NCBI RefSeq assembly: GCF_000306945.1
Contig: NC_018518.1
Coordinates: 3,410,001-3,474,000, forward strand
DNA: 64,000 bases
DNA from: Bordetella pertussis 18323
Lineage (GTDB): Bacteria; Pseudomonadota; Gammaproteobacteria; Burkholderiales; Burkholderiaceae_B
Direction: 5' to 3'
Positions 53,160 through 62,361 of the stretch are shown piece by piece. Within the stretch, counting starts at the first letter, position 1. Every line of letters starts with the position of its first letter. Position numbers and translations under genes: made by a program. The notes beneath the pieces are model-generated. The model was given only the letters and a program-made list of their open reading frames with translations. It was not told where the DNA came from and did not search any database.

Positions 53160-54767
53160 GTGATGAAGTTCGATTGGAACAACCCCTACCCCAGCACCCG
53201 GATTCCTGTTTTCGCGCGCAACGTGGTCGCCACGTCCCACCCGCTGGCGGCGCAGGCCGGGCTGCGCATCCTGGCGCTCGGGGGCAACGCCGCGGATGCG
53301 GCGGTGGCCAGCGCCGCGACGCTGGCGCTGGTCGAGCCAGCCAGCAATGGCCTGGGCTCGGATTGTTTCGCCCTGGTCTGGGATGGCGCCCGCCTGCATG
53401 GCCTGAACGCCTCGGGCACCGCCCCGGCGGCGTGGAGCCCCGGCTATTTCCAGCGCAAGCATCAGGGCGCGATCCCGCTGCGCGGCTGGGACAGCGTGAC
53501 CATACCGGGCTGCGTGGCGGGCTGGGCCAGCCTGCACGACAAGCTGGGCAGCCTGCCCTTCGCCGACGTGCTGGCGCCCGCCATCGAATATGCCGAGCGC
53601 GGCTTCGCGGTGCCCCCGACGGTGCAGCGAAGATGGGCTGACCAGGTGGACCCGCTGCGCAGCCTGCCCGGATTCGCCGAACACTTCCTGCCGCATGGAC
53701 GCGCGCCCGAGGTGGGCGAGCATTTCGTGCTGGCGGGCGCGGCCGCCACGCTGCGGCGCATTGCCGCCAGCGGCGGACGCGATTTCTACGAAGGCGAAAC
53801 AGCGCAGAAGCTGGTGGCGCACGCGCAGGCCCACGAGGCGGCGCTGACGCTGGGCGACCTGCGCGATTATGCGCCGCAATGGGTCGAGCCCATCAGCCAG
53901 GCCTACCGCGGCCATGCGTTGCACCAGCTGCCGCCCAATGGGCAGGGCCTGGCGGCCCTGATCGCGCTGGGGATCGTCGAACACTTCGACCTGGCATCGC
54001 GCCCCGCCGAACATCCGGATACCCAGCACATCCTGATCGAAGCCATGAAGCTGGCGTTTGCCGATGTCCATGCGCACGTGGCCGACGCGGCGCACATACG
54101 CATTCGCGTCGAACAGCTGCTGGACCCGGCCTACCTGGCCGAACGCGCGCGCCTGATCGACCTGCGCCGCGCTCGCGTCTACAACGCCGCGCAGGCGCCG
54201 CAAGGCGGCACCGTCTACCTCGCATGCGCCGACCGCAATGGCATGATGGTCAGTTTCACCCAGTCCAATTACATGGGGTTCGGATCCGGCATCGTGGTGC
54301 CGGGCACCGGCATCAGCCTGCAGAACCGCGGCTGCTGCTTCAGCATGGACCCCGATCATCCGAACGTCGTGGGCGGCGGCAAGCGTCCGTTCCACACCGG
54401 CATTCCCGCCTTCCTGACGCAGGATGGCGCGCCACTGATGAGTTTCGGCATCATGGGCGGCAACATGCAGCCGCAGGGACATCTGCAGGCGCTGGTGCGC
54501 ATGCTCGACTATCGGCAGCAGCCGCAGGCGGCATGCGATGCGCCGCGCTGGAAATGGAACCGCGGACTCTCGGTCGATATCGAGGCCGCCATGCCCGCGC
54601 AGGTGACCGACGCCCTGCGTGCCCGCGGCCATATCGTGGAGGTCGCGGCGCCGGCCGACAAGGATTTCGGTTCGGGCCAGTTCATCTGGCGCCTGGGGGA
54701 TCCGGCGGTCGATGGCTATGTCGCGGCCAGCGACAGCCGCCGCGACGGACTCGCCGCGGGCTTTTGA
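53160..54767 (+). CDS. Gamma-glutamyltransferase-family protein
   Basis: The 535-residue protein (GTG at 53160 or ATG at 53163) follows the Ntn-hydrolase layout: ATSHPLAAQAGLRILALGGNAADAAVA at the start, GWDSVTIPGCVAGW, LHQLPPNGQGLAAL, and the autocleavage region QGGTVYLACADRNGMMVSFTQSNY where Thr of GGT would be the nucleophile. It lacks an obvious signal peptide, unlike classical periplasmic GGT, and so fits cytoplasmic or YwrD-like members. Substrate unproven. The next gene follows after 55 bases. Confidence 0.85.
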   Translation: MMKFDWNNPYPSTRIPVFARNVVATSHPLAAQAGLRILALGGNAADAAVASAATLALVEPASNGLGSDCFALVWDGARLHGLNASGTAPAAWSPGYFQRKHQGAIPLRGWDSVTIPGCVAGWASLHDKLGSLPFADVLAPAIEYAERGFAVPPTVQRRWADQVDPLRSLPGFAEHFLPHGRAPEVGEHFVLAGAAATLRRIAASGGRDFYEGETAQKLVAHAQAHEAALTLGDLRDYAPQWVEPISQAYRGHALHQLPPNGQGLAALIALGIVEHFDLASRPAEHPDTQHILIEAMKLAFADVHAHVADAAHIRIRVEQLLDPAYLAERARLIDLRRARVYNAAQAPQGGTVYLACADRNGMMVSFTQSNYMGFGSGIVVPGTGISLQNRGCCFSMDPDHPNVVGGGKRPFHTGIPAFLTQDGAPLMSFGIMGGNMQPQGHLQALVRMLDYRQQPQAACDAPRWKWNRGLSVDIEAAMPAQVTDALRARGHIVEVAAPADKDFGSGQFIWRLGDPAVDGYVAASDSRRDGLAAGF

Positions 54768-54822
54768 TTGCGTTAAGGTTACTGTCCTGTATCCCAACAG
54801 CGCCCTTTAACGGAGATCCGGC

Positions 54823-55728
54823 ATAGCCACCATCGGCTCGAAGACGTACGACACCACCACCCCGCGCAACGTCGCTTTCCTGGGCCTGGGCGTCATGGGC
54901 CTGCCCATGGCCGGTCACCTGGCCCGCGCGGGCCATCAGGTCACGGTCTACAACCGCACGGCAGCCAAGGCGCAGGCCTGGGCCGCCGAATTCGGCGGCA
55001 AGGCCGCCGCCACGCCGCGCGAAGCCGCGGCAGGCGCGCAAATCGTGTTCTGCTGTGTCGGCAACGACGACGACCTGCGCAGCGTGGTGCTGGGCGCGGA
55101 CGGCGCCTTCGCCGGCATGCAGGCCGGCGCGGTCTTCGTCGACCACACCACCGCCTCGGCCGATGTGGCGCGCGAACTCTATGCGGCGGCGCGCGAACTG
55201 AATCTGCAGTTCATCGATGCGCCGGTCTCCGGCGGCCAGGCCGGCGCCGTCAATGGCGCGCTGACCATCATGTGCGGCGGCGACAGCGCCACGTTCGAGG
55301 ACATCAAGCCCGTGGCGCACGCCTTCGGCCGCGCCGTGACGCTGGTGGGCCCGCCGGGAGCCGGCCAGCTGGCCAAGATGGTCAACCAGGTCTGCATCGC
55401 CGGCGTGGTGCAAGGCCTGTCCGAAGCCATCGCTTTCGGCCAGACCGCGGGATTGGACATGAAGCTGGTGCTGGATGTGATCAGCAAGGGCGCCGCGCAA
55501 AGCTGGCAGATGGAAAACCGCGGCGCCACGATGGTGGACGACCAGTTCGATTTCGGTTTCGCCGTGGACTGGATGCGCAAGGACCTCGGCCTGGTGCTGG
55601 CAGAGGCGCGCAACAATGGCGCACGCCTGCCGCTGACCGCCCTGGTGGACCAGTTTTACGGCGATGTGCAGAAAATGGGCGGCAACCGCTGGGATACGTC
55701 CAGCCTCATCAAGCGGCTGCGCGACTGA
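54823..55728 (+). CDS. 3-hydroxyisobutyrate-dehydrogenase-family protein, apparent ATA start
   Basis: The protein has the Rossmann motif FLGLGVMGLPMAGHLARAGH, the substrate loop DAPVSGGQAGAVNGALTIMCGG and the catalytic lysine region GAGQLAKMVNQ. The first ATG in frame (54895) lies inside the motif and would remove its glycines. Upstream, the frame is open only to a stop at 54808 and contains no ATG, GTG or TTG. An ATA at 54823 follows GGAG at 7 bases and would give a natural 301-residue protein, so ATG-to-ATA change is likely. It may be poorly translated or silent. Substrate not defined. Confidence 0.8.
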   Translation: MATIGSKTYDTTTPRNVAFLGLGVMGLPMAGHLARAGHQVTVYNRTAAKAQAWAAEFGGKAAATPREAAAGAQIVFCCVGNDDDLRSVVLGADGAFAGMQAGAVFVDHTTASADVARELYAAARELNLQFIDAPVSGGQAGAVNGALTIMCGGDSATFEDIKPVAHAFGRAVTLVGPPGAGQLAKMVNQVCIAGVVQGLSEAIAFGQTAGLDMKLVLDVISKGAAQSWQMENRGATMVDDQFDFGFAVDWMRKDLGLVLAEARNNGARLPLTALVDQFYGDVQKMGGNRWDTSSLIKRLRD

Positions 55729-55734
55729 GGCCGC

Positions 55735-55769
55735 GGCGCCGGCCGCTCGCAGCCCGGGCGGCCGGCGCC
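55735..55769. terminator. GC-rich hairpin between convergent genes
   Basis: A 12-bp perfect stem (GGCGCCGGCCGC with its complement, loop of 11) lies right after the dehydrogenase stop and before the azoR remnant. There is no T run, so termination is uncertain. Confidence 0.5.
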
Positions 55770-55776
55770 CGTTCGA

Positions 55777-56173
55777 TCAGGCCGCCGCCAGACCCTGGCG
55801 CGCATCAAGCGACAGCGCATCGATGCGCTGCCTGGCCAGGGCCAACCCTTCCTGGGCGGCCAGCTCGCCCATCGCCATGCCTTCGGCCGCGATGAACGTC
55901 ACGTCGGTCATGCCCAGGAAGGCCAGCATCTGCTTCAGGTAGGGCGTCATCGTGTCGTCGGGCGTACCCTCGGACTTGCCGCCGCGAGCGATCAGCACCA
56001 GCACCTGCTTGCCCTGCACCAGGCCTTCGGGCTTGCCTTCGGCCGTATAGCGGAACGTCACGCCGGCGCGGGCGATATGGTCGATATAGCTCTTGAACTG
56101 GGCCGGCAGATTGAAGTTGTAGACCGGCACGGCGAAGACGATGCGATCGGCATCGAAGAGTTCGGCGACTAGG
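55777..56173 (-). pseudogene. azoR: FMN-dependent NADH-azoreductase, 3' part only
   Basis: About 131 codons remain, from LVAELFDADRIVFAVPVYNFN to the stop. They include the FMN-site PVYNFN, ARAGVTFRYTAEGKPEGLV and ARGGKSEG, matching AzoR from about residue 80 of 200. The frame enters IS481 copy 3 at 56174. The missing N-terminal 75-80 codons are not on the far side of the element, where only 41 bases precede ung. The gene is therefore truncated, not just interrupted. Confidence 0.9.
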
Positions 56174-57119
56174 TGTGAACTGTCAATAGGTTGTATTCGT
56201 CCAGGTTGAGTCTGGAGATGGGTACAGCGCGCCCGATGCCTTGGTGGGGTCGATGCCAGTTGTAGTGGTGTAGCCAGGATTTCATGGCATCGGCTCGGTG
56301 TTGGGAGTTCTGGTAGGTGTGAGCGTAAGCCCACTCACGCAAGGCCGACTGGATGAAGCGTTCGGCCTTGCCATTGGTCTGTGGGCGGTAAGGTCGGGTA
56401 AAGCGGTGCTTGATGCCCAGCTCATGGCACAGCGCGGCGAAGGCGCGGCTGCGAAAGGCCGAGCCATTGTCGGTGAGCAAGCGCTGGATGGTCACGCCCA
56501 GGCGCTGGTAGTAGGCCACTGCGTCCTTGAGGAACTGGACGGCGCTGGGGAAGCGCTCGTCGGGGTGGATGTCGGTGAAGGCCACGCGGGCGTGGTCATC
56601 GATGGCCACGAAGACGAAGTCCCAGCCGGCCCCCTCAACGGTATCGCGTCGGTTGCCCGTGACCCGGTGGCCAGGGCGCTGGATACGTCCCAGCTTCTTG
56701 ATGTCGATGTGCAGCAGATCGCCGGGGGCCTGATGCTCGTAGCGCACCACCGGCTCGGCCGGCTCCAGGTCGGCCAGGTGCGACAGACCGGCGCGGGCCA
56801 GGACGCGGCTGACGGTGCTGGCTGACACGCCCAGCGCCTGGGCGATGCGCGCTTGGGTCAGCCGCTTGCGGCGCAGCTCCACGATAGCCAGCGCCTTGGC
56901 CGGCGCAATCGCTCGGGGCGAGACCGTCGGGCGCGAGGACGCATCGGCCAAGCCCGCCTGGCCCTGAGCCAGGAAGCGGCCCAGCCATTTGCGCACAGTC
57001 GGCGCGGTGACCCCATAGGCGCGGGCCGCTTCAGGCACACAAACTTGATGGGCGATCAATTGCTGGACCATTTCGAGTCGACGTAGGAAGGTCAATCGGG
57101 CATGCTTATGGGTGTTCAT
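56169..57119 (-). CDS. IS481 transposase, copy 3
   Basis: Same as copy 1 in the body (Glu308 retained); the last residue coded over the junction is Thr316 and the TAG stop is again in the flanking CTAG. Ahead of the gene, the element differs from copies 1 and 2 by one base (CCAACCTCCC for CCAACCCCCC). Confidence 0.96.
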   Translation of the reverse strand: MNTHKHARLTFLRRLEMVQQLIAHQVCVPEAARAYGVTAPTVRKWLGRFLAQGQAGLADASSRPTVSPRAIAPAKALAIVELRRKRLTQARIAQALGVSASTVSRVLARAGLSHLADLEPAEPVVRYEHQAPGDLLHIDIKKLGRIQRPGHRVTGNRRDTVEGAGWDFVFVAIDDHARVAFTDIHPDERFPSAVQFLKDAVAYYQRLGVTIQRLLTDNGSAFRSRAFAALCHELGIKHRFTRPYRPQTNGKAERFIQSALREWAYAHTYQNSQHRADAMKSWLHHYNWHRPHQGIGRAVPISRLNLDEYNLLTVHT

Positions 57120-57216
57120 CCGGCCGGGCTCCTTGAGTGAACTGGGAGGTTGGCGATTTCCAGTTTCTCAAATCCGGTTCGGATGAACCATGCATACAAC
57201 CTATTGAATCTTCACA
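56174..57216 (-). mobile_element. IS481 copy 3, at a rearranged junction
   Basis: The 1,043-bp element lies in the opposite orientation to the other two. The flanks differ: ACTAGG at 56168-56173 and GCTAGC at 57217-57222, sharing only the invariant CTAG. Together with the truncated azoR this points to recombination between IS481 copies or an IS-mediated deletion. Confidence 0.96.
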
Positions 57217-57257
57217 GCTAGCCGGAACGCCGACCGGCCTGTGCCACAATCGCGTCC

Positions 57258-58010
57258 ATGCCGAACGACAACCGCCTCGCCCCCGCCGCGCTCGCCGCCC
57301 AGGCGGCCGCCCTGCCCGCCGCCTGGCGCCACGTCCTGGAACAACCCGCCGTGGCGCGCGCCTTCGCATCCGTTCTCGGACACGTCGAACAACGCCTGGC
57401 CGAGGGCGCCGTGGTCTACCCGGCCGCGCCCTTTCGCGCCCTGGACCAGCTCGCCCCGGCGGACGTGCGCGTCGTGATCCTGGGCCAGGACCCTTACCAC
57501 GGGCCCGGCCAGGCCCAGGGCCTGGCCTTTTCGGTGCCGGACGACTGCAAGTGCCCGCCCAGCCTGCGCAACATCTTCAACGAGATCGCGGTGGACTATC
57601 CGCGCCCGACGCGCCATGACCTGTCGGCCTGGACGCGCCAGGGCGTGCTGCTGCTCAATACCTCGCTGACGGTGGAAGACGGCCAGCCCGGCTCGCATGC
57701 CAAGCGCGGCTGGGAAACCGTCACCGACGCCCTGATCGCCGAGGTGGCACGCGACCCGTCCCCCAAAGTCTTCCTGCTATGGGGCGCGCATGCGCAGGCC
57801 AAGCAGGCGCTGGTGCCGGCCGACGCCGGGCACCTGGTGCTGGCGGCCAACCACCCGTCGCCCCTGTCGGCGCGCCGCCCCCCGGTGCCCTTTGTCGGTT
57901 GCGGCCATTTCCGCCAGACCAATGCGTGGCTGCAACAACGCGGCCAGAAACCGGTAGATTGGTCGGGTGAGCAAAATAATGCTTCCCGTCAAGGGGAATT
58001 CGCGTTATGA
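57258..58010 (+). CDS. ung: Uracil-DNA glycosylase
   Basis: The 250-residue enzyme has the catalytic water-activating motif GQDPYHGPGQAQGLAFSVP and the DNA-binding NHPSPLSARR motif. It removes uracil from DNA for base-excision repair. An Ala/Pro-rich N-terminal extension precedes the domain. The start codon is only 41 bases from the IS481 copy 3 edge, so its native upstream region is probably lost or replaced. Confidence 0.96.
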   Translation: MPNDNRLAPAALAAQAAALPAAWRHVLEQPAVARAFASVLGHVEQRLAEGAVVYPAAPFRALDQLAPADVRVVILGQDPYHGPGQAQGLAFSVPDDCKCPPSLRNIFNEIAVDYPRPTRHDLSAWTRQGVLLLNTSLTVEDGQPGSHAKRGWETVTDALIAEVARDPSPKVFLLWGAHAQAKQALVPADAGHLVLAANHPSPLSARRPPVPFVGCGHFRQTNAWLQQRGQKPVDWSGEQNNASRQGEFAL

Positions 58011-58243
58011 TCGCTGCACTGCACAAACCAGATTCGGCATACACGCGCTTTTGATGCGCATTCGACGCAGTCTTTCCGGCACGGCTACACGCTGCCGGCC
58101 CATGCCGAAGCTCATCGCTTCCTGACCTCTTTCCTTTCGCCCCGCGCTTGAAGTTGCAAGCGCAATCCGCGCACGGTTGATTCGGTCGGCACGATGCTCC
58201 ATCAACCGCTGCCCGGACCGACACCTTTTCCCTTGTTCGGCCT

Positions 58244-58273
58244 GGCGCATGCATATGCGCCGCTATATGCGGC
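58244..58273 (+). promoter_or_regulatory. Alternative hairpins before the helicase ribosome binding site
   Basis: GGCGCAT-GCAT-ATGCGCC (58244-58261) and GCCGC-TATAT-GCGGC (58259-58273) are both perfect stems but share bases 58259-58261, so only one can form fully. The second ends just before AAGGAAAAG and the ATG at 58285. They could tune helicase translation. Confidence 0.45.
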
Positions 58274-58284
58274 AAGGAAAAGCT

Positions 58285-59973
<1,689 letters not shown>

Positions 59974-60061
59974 GGCCTGACCCAACCGGACCATGCGGCG
60001 CGGGCCTGCCCGCGCCGCTGCGCTCCACCGGGCGTTTTCCCTTCATGGGAAAATAGCAGTC

Positions 60062-61252
60062 ATGCAACGCCCTGCTTCCTCTTCGCTTCCCCCTCTCGAC
60101 CCCGCCGCCAGCGCGCATAGCGCGAGCGTGGCCCGGCACCTGCGTGCGGCCATCGCCGCCGCCGGCGGCTGGCTGCCGTTCTCGCAATGGATGTCCGCCG
60201 CGCTGTACGCGCCCGGGCTGGGTTATTACACCGCGGGCGCCACCAAGCTGGCCTCGCCCGCCGATGCGCAAGGCCCGGCCCTGCCGGCCGGCGACTTCGT
60301 CACCGCCCCCGAACTGACTCCGCTGTTCGCCGCCACCGTGGCGCGCCAGGTCGCGCAGGTCCTGCGCGCAACCGACACCGCCAGCGTGCTCGAATTCGGC
60401 GCGGGCACCGGCGCGCTGGCCGAAGGCGTGCTGCGCGCGCTCGCTGGCATGGACTGCCCGGCGCGCTACCTGATCGTGGAAGTCTCGGCCGATCTGCGGC
60501 AACGACAGCAGTCCCGCCTGGCGCCATTCGGCGATCGGGTGCAATGGCTGGACCAGCTGCCCGATGCGTTCGCCGGCTGCGTGCTCGGCAACGAAGTGCT
60601 CGACGCCATGCCGGCCACGCTGTTTCGCTGGAGCGAGACCGGCACGGTGCAGGAGCGTGGCGTCACCGTGGACGCCGACGGCGCATTCGCCTGGCAGGAT
60701 CGCGACGCCGACGCCCCCCTCGCGCAAGCCGTGGCGCAACGCATGCCGCCGCTGCCCGGCTACGTATCGGAAATCAACCTGCAAGCCGAGGCCTGGGTCC
60801 GCGGCATGGGCCTGTGGCTGCAACGCGGCGCGGCGCTGCTGCTGGACTACGGATTTCCGCGCAGCGAGTACTACCATCCGCAACGCGCCGGCGGCACGCT
60901 GATGTGCCACCTTCGCCACCATGCCCACGCGGACCCATTCGTCGCGCCGGGCCTGCAGGACATCACCAGCCACGTCGATTTCACCGCCATGGCCGATGCC
61001 GCGCTGGCCGGCGGCCTGCAGGTGCTGGGCTATCTCTCGCAGGCGCGCTTCCTGGTGAACGCCGGCCTGCTCGACGCGCTTTCGCAGCTGGATCCGGCCG
61101 ATGCGCGCGCCTACGCGCAAGCCGTGGCGCCGGTGCAGAAACTGCTGTCCGAAGCGGAAATGGGCGAACTGTTCAAAGTGCTGGCCGTGGGCCGCGACAT
61201 GCCCGAACCCTTGCTGGGCTTTGCCCGCGGCGACCGGCGCGGCACCCTGTAG
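60062..61252 (+). CDS. SAM-dependent methyltransferase, MidA/NDUFAF7 (DUF185) family
   Basis: The 396-residue protein has the family N-terminal segment PFSQWMSAALYAPGLGYYT, GDFVTAPELTPLFA, the SAM motif VLEFGAGTGALAEGVL and LGNEVLDAMPATLFRW. In mitochondria, the relative NDUFAF7 methylates an arginine in complex I; bacterial roles are not settled. The ATG at 60062 was taken rather than an upstream one at 59993 because the family begins near residue 15 of this reading. It converges with cca 14 bases on. Confidence 0.82.
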   Translation: MQRPASSSLPPLDPAASAHSASVARHLRAAIAAAGGWLPFSQWMSAALYAPGLGYYTAGATKLASPADAQGPALPAGDFVTAPELTPLFAATVARQVAQVLRATDTASVLEFGAGTGALAEGVLRALAGMDCPARYLIVEVSADLRQRQQSRLAPFGDRVQWLDQLPDAFAGCVLGNEVLDAMPATLFRWSETGTVQERGVTVDADGAFAWQDRDADAPLAQAVAQRMPPLPGYVSEINLQAEAWVRGMGLWLQRGAALLLDYGFPRSEYYHPQRAGGTLMCHLRHHAHADPFVAPGLQDITSHVDFTAMADAALAGGLQVLGYLSQARFLVNAGLLDALSQLDPADARAYAQAVAPVQKLLSEAEMGELFKVLAVGRDMPEPLLGFARGDRRGTL

Positions 61253-61266
61253 CGCCGGCGCAATTC

Positions 61267-62361
61267 CTACGCGCCGCCCAGCGCCTGCAAGCGCGCCTGG
61301 CGCAGCGCCGGCTTGATGCGCGCCGGATCGCCGGCGCATTGCCGCGCGATCGCGCCGGCGTCGATGGCGCGCACGGCCTGCACGCGCGCGCGCCAGGCGG
61401 ACAGGTCCACCGGCGCCACGATCGCCGCCGCCTGCAGCAGCGCGTCGAAACGCTCGGGCTTGCGCAAGGCGTCGCAGCGCTCGATCAGGTCCAGTTGCGC
61501 GGCCGGCGTCGCGCTGGCGGCCAGCGCGTCGACCGCCAGCGGCAGCAGGCGAGCCTGATCCATGCATTCGACCGGCGCGCGCAGCCGGCGGCCCAGCGCG
61601 TCGCGCTCGGGCGTATGGCGACACAGCAAGGCATAGCGGCCGGCCAGCGGCAGGCCCGCGGCCGCGGCGCGATCGATCTCGGCGCGCACCGCCGTGTCGT
61701 CGTGCAACTCGGGCATCACGCGCGCCAGCGCGCCGGCCCGGGCCAGCACATCCAGCATGCGCGACGGCGCCTGCGCCATCAACCCGCGCGACACTTCTTT
61801 CCAGACCCGCTCGGGCACCAGCGCATCGGCCTCGCCGGCCTCGACCATGCGGCGGCACAGCTGCATGGTTTCCGGCGCGATGCTGAAGTCGCCAAAGCGC
61901 GCGGCAAAACGGCCCAGACGCAGGATGCGCACCGGGTCCTCGGCGAAGGCCTCGCCCACGTGGCGCAGCACGCGGGCCCGTACATCGGCCACGCCATCGA
62001 GCGGGTCGACCAGTTCGCCCTGCGGCGTGCGGGCGATCACATTGACCGTCAGGTCGCGCCGCTGCAGGTCCTGCTCCAGCGTAACGTCGGCGCCGGTGTA
62101 GAAGGTGAACCCCTTGTAGCCGCGTCCCGACTTGCGTTCGGTGCGCGCCAGCGCGTATTCCTCTTTCGTGCGCGGATGCAGGAACACGGGGAAATCTCCG
62201 CCCACCGGGATGAAGCCGCGCCGCGCCATGTCCTCGGGCGTGGCGCCCACCACGACCCAGTCGCGATCGCCGGCCGGCAGGCCAAGCAGGTCGTCGCGCA
62301 CCGCGCCGCCGACGATGTAGACCCGCAGCCCGGCAACGCCTGGATCGTCGGTCCTGCTCAT
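61267..62361 (-). CDS. cca: CCA tRNA nucleotidyltransferase
   Basis: The 364-residue enzyme starts with the class II motif [26 protein letters not shown], where Asp32 and Asp34 bind metal, followed by RRDLTVN and [18 protein letters not shown]. It adds or repairs the tRNA 3' CCA. No HD domain is apparent, so it is the shorter type. Its start overlaps the slt stop by 4 bases. Confidence 0.95.
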   Translation of the reverse strand: MSRTDDPGVAGLRVYIVGGAVRDDLLGLPAGDRDWVVVGATPEDMARRGFIPVGGDFPVFLHPRTKEEYALARTERKSGRGYKGFTFYTGADVTLEQDLQRRDLTVNVIARTPQGELVDPLDGVADVRARVLRHVGEAFAEDPVRILRLGRFAARFGDFSIAPETMQLCRRMVEAGEADALVPERVWKEVSRGLMAQAPSRMLDVLARAGALARVMPELHDDTAVRAEIDRAAAAGLPLAGRYALLCRHTPERDALGRRLRAPVECMDQARLLPLAVDALAASATPAAQLDLIERCDALRKPERFDALLQAAAIVAPVDLSAWRARVQAVRAIDAGAIARQCAGDPARIKPALRQARLQALGGA

